The notes under the pieces are model-generated. The model ran no database searches and was not told where the DNA came from. It saw only the letters and a list, made by a program, of their open reading frames with translations. The translations under genes were made by a program, and so were the position numbers. DNA of 64,000 bases from positions 139,820 through 203,819 of the forward strand of contig JAEXYH010000036.1 in assembly GCA_023451735.1 (NCBI GenBank). The letters run 5' to 3'. This document shows positions 25,851-35,280 of the stretch, piece by piece. This stretch comes from Pseudomonadota bacterium. GTDB taxonomy: Bacteria > Pseudomonadota > Alphaproteobacteria > Rhizobiales > Rhizobiaceae. Position 1 is the stretch's first letter; each line of letters opens with the position of its first letter.

Positions 25851-27125
25851 CTATCTGCTTCCTGTCACTCTCGATCCGAATATCCACCGATCCTTACCTC
25901 GTGCCTTCGCTTCGTAGAGCAGCTTGTCGGCTTCCTCCCCAAGCTGCTCGAGATCGGACTTTGCCGCAGTCCAGACGCCCCCGACCGTGGCCCGCACTTC
26001 CGCCCCATCGATAATAGGGACGCGCATCGCGTCCACGACCCTCTTGGCAATCTCCTCGCCTATCCGCGCGCCTCCGCACACGACCAACACGAATTCATCA
26101 CCGCCGGCCCGGCAGACCAGGTCCGTCTCGCGAACCGCTTTTTTCAATCGGCTCGCCGTTTCGATGAGAACCTTGTCACCCACGGGGTGCCCATGCGTGT
26201 CATTCACTTGCTTGAACCCGTCGAGATCGACGGCGAGGAGCGACCAGCCGTTCGGAGATGAGATCTGTTCGAAGCGGCTTTGTAGCCCGCGACGATTGAG
26301 CAGCCCGGTCAGTAGGTCCGTCTCGGAACTGAGCTGCGATGCTTTCAGCCGTTCGTGCTCTTCTGTGAAGTCGATGGCGACGCCGACGATTCTTCGAGGC
26401 GTGCCGTCCACGTTTCGAAGCAGGCGCCGATCGCATCGCATCCAGCGTTCGCCATCAACTGTGTCGAGCCGATATTCCGCCACAGACTGGTCGACGGTGC
26501 CGCTAAGAAGCGGAGTGAGGTCGGCTGCCGGGGCGTCCTGCGGGTTCATCTTGGCCAGGTAGTTTGCCAGATCGAGACGCGCTGCGGCCGGACCTCCGAT
26601 GAATTGCGCCAGCCGGTCGGATGTCTCGAAGTTTTCCGCACTTATATCCATGTGCCAGAAACCGCCGCGCAACGCCTCCATTGCAAGCTCCAGCTGCGCC
26701 GCCTTTTCAGCGAGCTGGCGCTCGTGCTCCTTGTGAACCGTAATGTCCTCGATCTGTGAGAGGAAGCGCACCACCCTCCCCGACGCGTCGCGCATAGCGG
26801 CAACGTGGATTAGAACGTGAACGATCCGTTCGTCCGGGCGAATGTATCGCTTTTCGATCGTGTAGCCGTCTCGAAGGCCCGCGAGTACTTCCCTGAACAG
26901 AGAGAGATCGGCTTCTAGATCGTCGGGATGCGTGAAGTCCGCAAACGGTGTACCGGTCAGTTCGTGAAGAGGTATACCCACGAGCTTGGAAAACGCCTCG
27001 TTGCCACGCTGGATGCGACCTTTGATGTCCACGACAGCAACGCCGATCGGGGCGTGGTCGAATGCGAAGTCGAACAAGGCGAGCCGGACCTCCGCACTGT
27101 CTCTCGAGGGATGGTCATGATCCAC
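25851..27125 (-). CDS. Diguanylate cyclase with two PAS domains
   Basis: Makes cyclic di-GMP from GTP. About 424 residues: PAS/PAC (about 15-135), a second PAS-like domain (about 140-260), and a GGDEF domain with an intact active site GGDEF (around 341-345) and the inhibitory I-site RETD five residues upstream, so product feedback is likely. No EAL domain and no membrane segment. A GTG at 27125 with AGGAGG 5-6 nt upstream is the best start; a GTG two codons earlier is also in frame. PAS domains suggest redox, light or ligand sensing. Confidence 0.93.
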   Translation of the reverse strand: MDHDHPSRDSAEVRLALFDFAFDHAPIGVAVVDIKGRIQRGNEAFSKLVGIPLHELTGTPFADFTHPDDLEADLSLFREVLAGLRDGYTIEKRYIRPDERIVHVLIHVAAMRDASGRVVRFLSQIEDITVHKEHERQLAEKAAQLELAMEALRGGFWHMDISAENFETSDRLAQFIGGPAAARLDLANYLAKMNPQDAPAADLTPLLSGTVDQSVAEYRLDTVDGERWMRCDRRLLRNVDGTPRRIVGVAIDFTEEHERLKASQLSSETDLLTGLLNRRGLQSRFEQISSPNGWSLLAVDLDGFKQVNDTHGHPVGDKVLIETASRLKKAVRETDLVCRAGGDEFVLVVCGGARIGEEIAKRVVDAMRVPIIDGAEVRATVGGVWTAAKSDLEQLGEEADKLLYEAKARGKDRWIFGSRVTGSR

Positions 27126-27324
27126 GGACACCTCCTGCTATGCTTCATCTATGGATGCTTGATTAGCAAACATAGATACGCATGGCGGCAGAGCAAGGTG
27201 GTCGGCTAATGGTGATGGGAGGAAAGCCACCGGCCAATGGAGGCTTCCAGGATATTGGACTGCCAAGCCTTACTGTGGTGTTGAGTGTTGGTGTTATGGC
27301 CTGCATCGCAAGCCTTCCCGAATG

Positions 27325-27708
27325 TCATCCAGAAACAGGACCATCTTCCGGATGCTTGCCGGCTTCAAACATCACTTGTCGCAGACGCTCCATCAACTCT
27401 TTTTCGTCATAAGGCTTCGCAAGCATTGGCTTGGCGTAGCTTGCAACCAGTTCCGTCTCGCCATATCCCGTCGTGAAAACGAACGGACGGCCCATTTCGA
27501 CCAGCATGTCGGCAAGTGGCAGAGACAGTTCGTCGTGCAGTTTGAGATCAACGATCGCGACGTCGAACTCGAGGTTTTTTGCAAGTTCCATGGCGTTTTG
27601 CAGGCGCCCGGCAATTCCTGCGATCTGATGACCGAAGTCTTGCAAACTCGCCTCGAGGGAGAAAGCGATAATCGCCTCATCCTCAACAATTAGGACTCGA
27701 AGTCCCAT
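27325..27708 (-). CDS. Single-domain response regulator
   Basis: A 127-residue receiver: MGLRVLIVEDEAII, phosphoacceptor Asp54 (IVDLKLHDE), FVFTTGYGE and KPYDEKEL motifs. The TTGYG segment belongs to the FAT-GUY-like class of alphaproteobacterial stand-alone receivers that work with HWE kinases. AAGGA lies 8 nt before the ATG. It stands alone between the diguanylate cyclase and the kinase-receiver pair. Confidence 0.92.
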   Translation of the reverse strand: MGLRVLIVEDEAIIAFSLEASLQDFGHQIAGIAGRLQNAMELAKNLEFDVAIVDLKLHDELSLPLADMLVEMGRPFVFTTGYGETELVASYAKPMLAKPYDEKELMERLRQVMFEAGKHPEDGPVSG

Positions 27709-27846
27709 GTCGATATCCTTCCACAGCGTGAACCAGATTATCCTGATCACAGCAGGCGACAGTTATCGACCAACACATGCTAGAGCAGAACATCTGCATC
27801 TTTAGTCGCCGCGGATCTCGCATCAAGACCGTGCCACCATTTTCAT

Positions 27847-28218
27847 TCAGGCAGGCACGCCGAGTGCCTCAAGGGACCTGAAGAGCTCGGTCTCGCCGAC
27901 GGGTTTCGTCAGGAATTTCGCGCTCTCGGGAAGGTTGGCGGGATCAGGATTGTACCGGCCGGAGATGATGACGATCTTGCAGTCCGGCCAGCGCTCGCAG
28001 ACGCGGCGCGCGAGCTCCAGCCCGTTCATCGAACCGGGCATGTCGATGTCGGTTACAAGTGCGCCGATCCGCGTGTCCTCCAGGATCGACCAGGCCTCGT
28101 CGGCATTGGCCGCATCCAGCACATGGTATCCGGCGTCAACCAGGGTGTCGACCAGGTCCAGCCTGATGAGGCCGTCGTCTTCCACCACCAGGAGCGGCGT
28201 CTTGCTTGAAGTTGTCAT
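27847..28218 (-). CDS. Single-domain response regulator paired with HWE kinase
   Basis: A 123-residue receiver (LLVVEDDGLIRLDLVD, phosphoacceptor Asp57 in VTDIDMPGSMNG, KFLTKPVGE). The ATG at 28218 is 2 nt after the kinase stop at 28221 and its GGAG site lies inside the kinase end, so the two are coupled. It is a paralogue of the receiver at 17217 down to the DIDMPGSM box, indicating duplication of a kinase-receiver module. Confidence 0.92.
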   Translation of the reverse strand: MTTSSKTPLLVVEDDGLIRLDLVDTLVDAGYHVLDAANADEAWSILEDTRIGALVTDIDMPGSMNGLELARRVCERWPDCKIVIISGRYNPDPANLPESAKFLTKPVGETELFRSLEALGVPA

Positions 28219-28220
28219 TG

Positions 28221-29681
28221 TCAATGCTCCTGCTGGAAACCGGCCAGATCTGCCGATATGGAGAAACGGATCCCGTCTGGTTCATAGTCGTAAGAGAGTT
28301 TTCCGTCACCGGCGCCGTTGAGGCCAGCATTGATCAGCCTGCGGCCGGTTCCGTCTACGTTGGCTGGTGCGACTGGCGGACCGCCGGTTTCTTTCCATTC
28401 GAGCTTGAAGCGGTCTCGATGCGCTCCCCCGACGCGCCAAGTCAGGGAAACCCGCCCTTCAGCCGACGACAATGCCCCGTATTTCACCGCATTGGTGGCA
28501 AGCTCGTGAAGGATCAGCGAAAGCGACAGCGCAGGGCGAGATCCGACCCGCAGGTTGGGGCCTGACACATCTATTTGCGGATTGCTCGGGTCATCGTGGA
28601 TGGCCATCATCTGCGCCACCAGATCGCCGACGCGTGAGTGGCCAGTACCGCCCTCGAGGATCGTATCGTGAGATCGGCTCAGCACAGCTATGCGGTCGCT
28701 CAGGCTGCGTCGCGCGGTCTGCATGTCGGGGGCGTAACGCAGTGTCTGGGAGGCAATCGCCTGGACCATGGCGAGCTGGTTCTTTAGCCTATGTCCCAGC
28801 TCAAAGGCCAAAAGCTCGCGATGCTTTTCCTCGGCCCGCAACTCCGTGACGTCGCGAGCCTGCACAAGGATACCGCTCACGCAGCCTTCCGGCCCGCGCA
28901 TCGGCTGGTAGACGAGGTCAATCAACCGGTTCTGTTGCTCGCCCTCCGGGCCGCGGTTCAACTGAACCGGCAAGTTCTTTGCGATGAATGGCTCGCCTGT
29001 CTGGTACACGCCATCGAGGATGTCGATGAACCCTTGGCGAACCACCTCGGATACGGCCTCGGCGACCGTCTTGCCGAGAATGTCGCGACCAACACCAATC
29101 ATCGAATAGTATTCTTCGTTTGCATATTCGAATACATGATCCTTGCCGCTCAGCATGGCGATGCCGCCCGGATTGAGTTCGAACACCTGCGTGAAGCGCT
29201 CTTTTAGGCTTTCCTGCTGCTTGCGGGCTCGCACTTCCGCAGTGGTCTCCGTACATGCGCAGAACATTCCCAGTACTGTCCCCCACGGATCACGAACCGG
29301 CGTGTAGGAAAACGCAAAGTGGGTCTCCTCCGGGTAACCCTTCCGATGCATTGTGAACTGTATGTCGTTCATGGACGTTCCCCGGCCGGCATAGGCTGCG
29401 GAGATGATTGGTTCAACCTCATCCCAGATGTCGTGCCATAGATCCCGGAAATTGCCACCGAAGGCGGAAGGATGCCGGTTGCCACACATGGCGGCGTAGC
29501 CGTCATTGTAGAGGGTGGTCTGTTCAGGACCCCAGACGATTAACATCGGCTGCAAAGAGCCGAGCATGACGCTGGTCAGCGTCTTCAGTTCCGGCGACCA
29601 GCTCGTCTGCGGCCCGAGCGGCGAGTTTGCCCAGTCGAAGTCTCGGAAGATCGATCCGCAGCTTGTGTCGTTAATATGCAT
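28221..29681 (-). CDS. HWE-family sensor histidine kinase with two PAS domains
   Basis: A soluble kinase of about 486 residues. The N-terminal PAS domain (about 15-150, SPLGPQTSWSPELK, IVWGPEQTTLYNDGYAAM) is the type common at the head of HWE kinases; a second PAS (about 160-285) follows. The kinase core has phosphoacceptor His near residue 297 (FELGHRLKNQLAMVQAI), N box LILHELATNAVKYG and LEWKETGGPPV. An ATG at 29681 and a GTG at 29687 are possible starts. It is coupled to the receiver at 27847. Confidence 0.92.
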   Translation of the reverse strand: MHINDTSCGSIFRDFDWANSPLGPQTSWSPELKTLTSVMLGSLQPMLIVWGPEQTTLYNDGYAAMCGNRHPSAFGGNFRDLWHDIWDEVEPIISAAYAGRGTSMNDIQFTMHRKGYPEETHFAFSYTPVRDPWGTVLGMFCACTETTAEVRARKQQESLKERFTQVFELNPGGIAMLSGKDHVFEYANEEYYSMIGVGRDILGKTVAEAVSEVVRQGFIDILDGVYQTGEPFIAKNLPVQLNRGPEGEQQNRLIDLVYQPMRGPEGCVSGILVQARDVTELRAEEKHRELLAFELGHRLKNQLAMVQAIASQTLRYAPDMQTARRSLSDRIAVLSRSHDTILEGGTGHSRVGDLVAQMMAIHDDPSNPQIDVSGPNLRVGSRPALSLSLILHELATNAVKYGALSSAEGRVSLTWRVGGAHRDRFKLEWKETGGPPVAPANVDGTGRRLINAGLNGAGDGKLSYDYEPDGIRFSISADLAGFQQEH

Positions 29682-29761
29682 GTTCACGCGGAGGATCGTC
29701 CATATTTAGCTGAAGCGCATATATGGTGCGCGGGAGGCTTTTGACCAGCCTATAGGAAGCC

Positions 29762-32563
29762 TTAATGACGATCCTCCAAGGCATTTTGCTGCTGCAGTGC
29801 CGACATTGGCGCGGTGATCCGGCATTTGACACCCTCTGGAGCATATTCGATCTCCGAGATACCCTCACTATTTGCGAGGCCCATGCGGATGAGACGCGTC
29901 CCGAAACTCTGGCGCGACGGCGGCACAACCAGCGGACCGTCGACCTCTGTCCAGTTGAAAACGAACGTGGGCATTCCGTCCCGCGTTGCGACGTCCCAAC
30001 GAACGTCGACGCTGCCTTCCGGGTCGGACAATGCGCCGTATTTTGTCGCGTTGGTTGCGAGCTCGTGAACGATCAGAGCCAGCGTCAGAGCGGCCCTCGG
30101 TCCGATGCTGACATCTGGTCCTGCGAGGTGAACCCGGTCGCCGGCGTCGTGAATCGCGGCCGTCGAGCGTACGACTTGATCAACCGATGCGGCATCGAGC
30201 TGACCGGTCATCAGGATGTCGTGTGCTTTCGACAATGCCGCGATACGATCAGTGAGCGTCGAGCGCGCCGACTGAATATCAGGCGCTGTTCTAAGGGTCT
30301 GCGCGATGATCGACTGTACGAGTGCGAGGTTGTTTTTCAGGCGATGCGCAAGTTCCTGGTTGAGTAGTGCGCGGTGTTCTTCCGTCGCGACGCGGTCGCT
30401 GATGTCCTGAGCGGCGCCAAGCAGCCGGACAATATTGCCGTCGCGATCGCGAGCCCCTACCCCGTTGAGATGAAGCGTCCGCTCTATTCCATCTTCGATG
30501 CCAGTCTGGCGGTATTCGATCGATAGCAAGGGCAGCTCGCCAGCGGCCAACCTGTCGAGCTCGACGCGAAGGTGGTCGACATCGTCCGGATGGACGGATG
30601 CGAAAGCCGCTTCCGTTGCGGGGCTTGGGTCCGAACTCCCGATCATCCGCTGCATGCGCTCGTCAAGGACAAGGCCATTTGTCCGCAGATCGAGCTCCCA
30701 CACGCCGACGCGGCCGGCCTCTACGGCGAGACGATGCCGCTCCTCGCTTTCCCGCAATGCCTGTTCGCCACGCAAACGGGCAGTCGCCGTGCGAACGCGG
30801 TCGCCGACGTCGCGGATGAATGCAAGTTCGTCCTCCTGCCAGTTCCGAGGCTGATCGGTGCTGACATAAAGGAGACTGACGAAATGCCCGCGCTCGAACA
30901 GGGGCGTATTGACGAACGCCCGAGCGTGCCGTTCCTTCAAGGCTCCAGCATTTGCGGATGTGCGGGGATCGGTCTCGCAATCACGGACGATAACGGTTTC
31001 GCCAAGTTTCAGATCATCGATATATGTGCCGAACGAGCGGAAATTGACGGTCCCTGCCAGCGAGGGAACACCGCTCCCTGTCCAGTCGCGCTCGACCGTG
31101 ATCGTTTCTTCCCCCGAATCGACGTCGCCATAACCAACCAGACCGACACCTAGTGTTTCGGCGAGGATGCCGCACGCAACGAAGGCCACATCGGCGGGAT
31201 TGGACAGGTCCCGGATCCTGTCGCTCAGATCGAGGAGCGCGGTCTGTCGCGTCTGACGTCGCACCCGGTCTGTCACCTCGATGAAGATCACCGAGAACAG
31301 ATCTCCGCCGAGAGGCTGTGCTGAACCATCATACCACCGCCCGATCGTGCCGACCTGTCGGGTGAAGTTGATTGCTTCTTTAGTTTCGACGACGTCGGCA
31401 AACTCGTTCACCCAGGCGTCCTCGACCCCCGGAAGGATTTCGCGGATCGTTCGGCCGACGACCGTGCCCCGCTCGATACCGACAAGGCCGTACCAGGCAT
31501 CGTTGACCTCCTCGTAGACCCAGTCGACGATGCGGCCGGTATCGTCGCGGATGACCCGGCCGAGGATGAACCCTTCCTTCAACTCTTCAAACAGACCGCG
31601 CCACTTCGCCTCGCTGGCCTTGAGCTCTGCCTGGCTGGCCTCGAGCCGCTCGCCGGCGATATATTGATCGGTCAGGTCGCGCACCACCTTGATGAAGCCG
31701 AGATGTTCGCCATCGTCTCCCCGCAGCGGCATCATGTTGCCGCTGGCGTAGAAGCGGGAACCGTCCTTGCGTAGGTGCCAGCGCTCGTCAAGAGCGGATC
31801 CCTCTTCCAAGGCTGTGTCCATCTCGTTTTGGACCCGGTTGGATGCCCGATCCTCCGGTGTGAAAAACCGGCTCGCGTCGGATCCCCTCATCTCATCCGC
31901 GCTCCAGCCGAAGAGGAGTTCGGCGCCGGAATTCCACTCCGTAATAATACCGCTGCGGTCCATCACGATGATCCCGAATTCAGTCACGCTCTCGAACGTC
32001 TGGCGGTAGCGCTCTTCTACATTGTGGAGCTGTCGAGCTCCGGCCCTGCGTGCGTCGACCGCTTTGTCGCGTTCAATGAGCGCTCGTCGGAGTTCGAGCT
32101 GAGTGATGACCTGATTTGCGAGAGCTTCCAGACCCAGTCTCTGCTGGGCGCTCAAGCCGCCCGGGCGCGGCTGGTGGTCGATCACGCAAAGGGTTCCGAG
32201 CGTGTGTCCGTCAGGTGTGTTGAGTGGCGCACCAGCGTAAAAGCGGATATGCGGCTCGCCGGTCACCAAAGGATTGTCCATCGTCCTGTGATCAGCAGTG
32301 AGGTCCACAATTTCAAGGATCTCGGTCGTTCCGAGCGCATGACGGCAAACCGACGCGTTCAGATCGGTCTCGCAGGGCTCAAACCCCTTGCGGGCCTTGA
32401 ACCACTGGCGGTCCTGATCGACCAGACTGATCAAGGCAACGGGAGTTTCGCAGATTTGCGCCGCCAGCACTGCGATATCATCGAAGCCCTGTTCGGCCGG
32501 GGTGTCGATCACGCCGTAAGTCTTGAGTGCTTTCAGTCGTTCGTCGGCAAAGGAATTTTCCAA
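29762..32563 (-). CDS. Large HWE-family sensor kinase, GAF-PAS-PAS-GAF-PAS
   Basis: A 933-residue soluble kinase with five sensor domains: GAF (20-160), PAS (185-300), PAS (320-435), GAF (440-595) and PAS (605-722), then an HWE core with His740 (NQELAHRLKNNLALVQSII), N box VHELATNATKYG and WTEVDGP. It begins at a TTG with GGAG 6 nt upstream. The GAF domains carry Cys residues but not the bilin-binding context seen in the phytochrome at 46539. It sits 80 nt upstream of the kinase-receiver pair on the same strand. The signal is unknown. Confidence 0.93.
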   Translation of the reverse strand: MENSFADERLKALKTYGVIDTPAEQGFDDIAVLAAQICETPVALISLVDQDRQWFKARKGFEPCETDLNASVCRHALGTTEILEIVDLTADHRTMDNPLVTGEPHIRFYAGAPLNTPDGHTLGTLCVIDHQPRPGGLSAQQRLGLEALANQVITQLELRRALIERDKAVDARRAGARQLHNVEERYRQTFESVTEFGIIVMDRSGIITEWNSGAELLFGWSADEMRGSDASRFFTPEDRASNRVQNEMDTALEEGSALDERWHLRKDGSRFYASGNMMPLRGDDGEHLGFIKVVRDLTDQYIAGERLEASQAELKASEAKWRGLFEELKEGFILGRVIRDDTGRIVDWVYEEVNDAWYGLVGIERGTVVGRTIREILPGVEDAWVNEFADVVETKEAINFTRQVGTIGRWYDGSAQPLGGDLFSVIFIEVTDRVRRQTRQTALLDLSDRIRDLSNPADVAFVACGILAETLGVGLVGYGDVDSGEETITVERDWTGSGVPSLAGTVNFRSFGTYIDDLKLGETVIVRDCETDPRTSANAGALKERHARAFVNTPLFERGHFVSLLYVSTDQPRNWQEDELAFIRDVGDRVRTATARLRGEQALRESEERHRLAVEAGRVGVWELDLRTNGLVLDERMQRMIGSSDPSPATEAAFASVHPDDVDHLRVELDRLAAGELPLLSIEYRQTGIEDGIERTLHLNGVGARDRDGNIVRLLGAAQDISDRVATEEHRALLNQELAHRLKNNLALVQSIIAQTLRTAPDIQSARSTLTDRIAALSKAHDILMTGQLDAASVDQVVRSTAAIHDAGDRVHLAGPDVSIGPRAALTLALIVHELATNATKYGALSDPEGSVDVRWDVATRDGMPTFVFNWTEVDGPLVVPPSRQSFGTRLIRMGLANSEGISEIEYAPEGVKCRITAPMSALQQQNALEDRH

Positions 32564-33076
32564 AAGTCGCTCCAGGGGTCAGGCCACCGATGATCGTGCT
32601 CGGCCTTTCGAAATACGGTTCATAAATAGGGAACGAATTATCGGTGCAATGGTTCATGAGCCCGACACGTGGATCCACCGCGCACCAAAGCGTCCATAGG
32701 TCGTTTGAGCCGCGGAAACGCAAGAGGAATTTACGCGTACGGCCGCCAATGGCGGCCAACCAGTTCCAGAAAATACTCTCTCTCGGTCATTCCTTCGTTC
32801 AAAAGGAGGGTTGGTTCGAACGCGACGGGTTGGGTCTAGACCTTTGAGGCCGAGATCGCCGAAGCACACAGCAGTACCCTCGAAGTATCTTTAAAGCTGG
32901 ACGAGACCACATTCACGTTCTCACTGCCCGCCTGCAAGTAACCAGCCTGGCACGGTGGTCGGCAGCCCTTGCAGAAACACCAGTCACACACCATCTGTCG
33001 GTTACCACCCGATAACCGACAGAGTTTCGCAGCGACACGCCCTCGTGGCCGCGCGTGATGTCGTCGTTCGGCGTGA
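32564..33076. other. Long non-coding spacer with an orphan stress promoter
   Basis: No convincing gene. It contains the plus-strand EcfG-type site at 32630 and, downstream, the hairpin GGCCGCC-AAT-GGCGGCC near 32739-32755, so a non-coding plus transcript is possible. Confidence 0.4.
32630..32654 (+). promoter_or_regulatory. EcfG-type promoter without an evident gene
   Basis: GGAAC at 32630, 17 nt, GTT at 32652. The next plus-strand gene begins almost 490 nt downstream. Confidence 0.5.
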
Positions 33077-33110
33077 GAGGGCGCTCCCCTTCGCCGGGTC
33101 GAGCGCCCTC
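33077..33110. other. 10-bp hairpin upstream of esterase
   Basis: GAGGGCGCTC and GAGCGCCCTC, 14-nt loop, 32 nt before the esterase ATG. It may be a leader structure or a terminator for an upstream transcript. Confidence 0.45.
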
Positions 33111-33141
33111 GGCTTGTCTTTCGTCAGGTTCAGGGATCGGC

Positions 33142-33738
33142 ATGGCATCGCAGGGCAGTCTCATCATCTTCTTTCACGGTATTGGTGCCTCCGGCGCGCA
33201 GTTGATGCCGCTTGCCACGTCCTGGCGTTCTGCCCTAACAGGCTCACGCTTCGCGGCCCCGGATGCTCCCTTCACGCATTGGCGTGGACACCAGTGGTTT
33301 CGCATCGACGGCAATCCGCTTGCTCCGGAAAACATCCAGTCGGCCCGTGACGGCTTCGACCGAACGGTGTCAGACGTCGTTCGCCAAGAAGGTTTCGAAC
33401 ACTCCCATGATCGTATCGCCTTCGTCGGCGTATCGCAGGGTGCAATCGTTTCGCTCGACGCCGTCGCATCCGGCCGCTGGCAGGTGGGCGCGCTGGTCTC
33501 CTTCGCTGGTCTCCTCGCGCCAATACAGGTCTCTTCGAAGAGCAACAAAACGCCGGTCTTCCTGCTGCACGGTAAAGATGACCGGACGATACCGTCCGTG
33601 GCGTCGACAATGGCCGCAAGCCGGCTCAGCACTGCAGGGTTCCGGGTCGAACTCGAAATCCTGGAGGCCGTCGGCCATACGATCTCGTCGGGAGGGGCGC
33701 AAAAAGCGCTGCAGTTCCTGCAGAAGTCGCTCGCTTGA
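33142..33738 (+). CDS. Carboxylesterase / phospholipase-type alpha/beta hydrolase
   Basis: A 198-residue alpha/beta hydrolase of the PF02230 type. The catalytic triad is readable: Ser98 in GVSQG, Asp146/147 in HGKDDRTIP and His179 in GHTIS; the oxyanion region is FFHGIGASG. No signal peptide. The start at 33142 gives the normal family N-terminus. Its stop overlaps the start of the next gene (TGATG), so the two are coupled. It probably hydrolyses short-chain acyl esters. Confidence 0.9.
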   Translation: MASQGSLIIFFHGIGASGAQLMPLATSWRSALTGSRFAAPDAPFTHWRGHQWFRIDGNPLAPENIQSARDGFDRTVSDVVRQEGFEHSHDRIAFVGVSQGAIVSLDAVASGRWQVGALVSFAGLLAPIQVSSKSNKTPVFLLHGKDDRTIPSVASTMAASRLSTAGFRVELEILEAVGHTISSGGAQKALQFLQKSLA

Positions 33739-34664
33739 TGGAAACCGCATCATCTGTCCAACGTTTTGTGCCTATGGACAACGAACATGACACTGACGAG
33801 GAGGCGGATCTTCAACCGGAAACGGTGTCCTTTGCCTTCGACCGGATGACCGTCGCGCGTTTCCGCGAGACGTTCCCGCGTGCCCGCTGGAACGATGCCC
33901 TCCAGGCATGGACCGTTCCCGGCACGACCGCGCGTCGTCGCATCGATCGGTGGCTGGTGAGCGAAGCTGCCAGAAGGACACCTTTCGAGGAAGAGCGCGG
34001 TCGCGACGCCTATGAGTTCGAACCCATCCTCAGCCCCTATCTGTCGGTCTACGACCGTGGCTTTCGCATCAAGACACCTTATTCGCGAACTGTGGTCGAC
34101 GAGCTGCGACAGGTTCCTTCCGCTCGATGGAATAGCGATGAGAAGGTCTGGGAGGTTCCCTACGCCTCCTATGACGACCTGCAGCACCGATGGGACAGAA
34201 TAGAAGACGCCGCCAAGCGCAACGAGCCGGAAGAACGTCGCAAGCGCGCCGAGGCGCGCAAAGGCACGGAGGAAGAAGCGAAGGCCAAGCGGCGATCCGT
34301 CGAGCGTCGCAAGAGACGTCTCCCCGTGCCGAGCGGCGAACTGCCACCCCCCGACCGGCCGATTTCCACCAAGATCTATGGGATCGTGGTTTTCACCGAG
34401 GTCACAGGAGAACTCGTCGATCCGGTAGAGGTTGCGGACATGTATCCGGATGCTCGAGACGAGCATCTCTGGGCGACATGGCGGGCCCCAACCCTTAAGG
34501 AGCTCGTTCACACATGGCCGGCGCGGACCGAACCCGATGAAGACGAGCGAAGGCGCGGATGGTGGCACCCGACGATTGAAGAACTCCGGGGAGCTCGACG
34601 GAAAGCCCAGATGATCGAGAGAAAGCAAGCGAGAATCGCGGAAAGCAGACACTCCGCACCGTGA
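33738..34664 (+). CDS. HARP-like repeat protein, hypothetical
   Basis: A 308-residue soluble protein with two related units: FPRARWNDALQAWTVP (about 45-60) and LRQVPSARWNSDEKVWEVP (about 124-142). This F/VP-x-ARW...WxVP pattern resembles HARP modules, which in SMARCAL1-type proteins contact DNA junctions. A long Arg/Lys/Glu-rich coiled segment (about 160-205) and a C-terminal region with WHPTIEELRGARRKAQ follow. No helicase domain is attached. Translationally coupled to the esterase. DNA or nucleic-acid binding is a guess. Confidence 0.7.
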   Translation: METASSVQRFVPMDNEHDTDEEADLQPETVSFAFDRMTVARFRETFPRARWNDALQAWTVPGTTARRRIDRWLVSEAARRTPFEEERGRDAYEFEPILSPYLSVYDRGFRIKTPYSRTVVDELRQVPSARWNSDEKVWEVPYASYDDLQHRWDRIEDAAKRNEPEERRKRAEARKGTEEEAKAKRRSVERRKRRLPVPSGELPPPDRPISTKIYGIVVFTEVTGELVDPVEVADMYPDARDEHLWATWRAPTLKELVHTWPARTEPDEDERRRGWWHPTIEELRGARRKAQMIERKQARIAESRHSAP

Positions 34665-35158
34665 AGCGGAGTTTCACCTATACGGTGTGACGCCAAACAA
34701 TCCGCCACCATCGATGAACGTGTGGCGCTCTCTATTCTCGGCCGCAGACGATCTCCATAGTCATATCGTTATCGGCAATCGTTAAGCGGCTTGTGGGAGC
34801 CGTAAGCTTTCCCGGCCAACGTTATTCCTTTTCCCGGTGATCATCTTTGATCATCTTCCGGGGCAAGTGTCTCAGCTTTGTCTGATCCGTTCGATAGCGA
34901 CCGATTCGTCGTTTTGATGCCTTGAGCTGGTCGCCTCACTGGACCTCGCGCATGCTGATCTTGCCATTTTCGACGGCGGCATAATCTTATTTTGGCGAGG
35001 CTCTAAGAAAGGTAAACTCTCATCGAACGGTTTTTATGAGGAAAAGGGACCGATCTGAAATATTTCTGTAAATATCGGTTGATCCCCGGGAATTCATCGG
35101 TATATATCGCGGCCGTTCCAACGTTTTTGGGTCCGCAGGGACGCCAAGACATCCTGAA
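34665..35158. other. Gene-free region upstream of tRNA-Ser
   Basis: No gene seen. A tandem direct repeat of TGATCATCTT (two units, near 34838-34857) and an AT-rich stretch at 34980-35050 precede the tRNA. Confidence 0.4.
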
Positions 35159-35248
35159 GGACAGGTGGCCGAGTGGTTTAAGGCGCACGCCTGGAACGCG
35201 TGTGTACGTGAAAGCGTACCGTGGGTTCGAATCCCACCTTGTCCGCCA
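35159..35248 (+). tRNA. tRNA-Ser (anticodon GGA)
   Basis: A 90-nt class II tRNA: acceptor GGACAGG pairs with the 3' CTTGTCC, discriminator G and encoded CCA. The D-arm (GGCCGAGTGGTTTAAGGC), anticodon loop CTGGAAC with GGA, a long variable arm and T-arm GTGGG-TTCGAAT-CCCAC are all readable. It decodes UCC/UCU. An integrase relic starts just beyond its 3' end, the usual attachment arrangement of genomic islands. Confidence 0.95.
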
Positions 35249-35280
35249 TTGGATCCAAATTCACCAATCATTTCACCTCG

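Noticed and set aside
25715..26014. Plus frame downstream of the L,D-transpeptidase
   Set aside because: It is antisense to the conserved GGDEF domain and shows no protein-like features.
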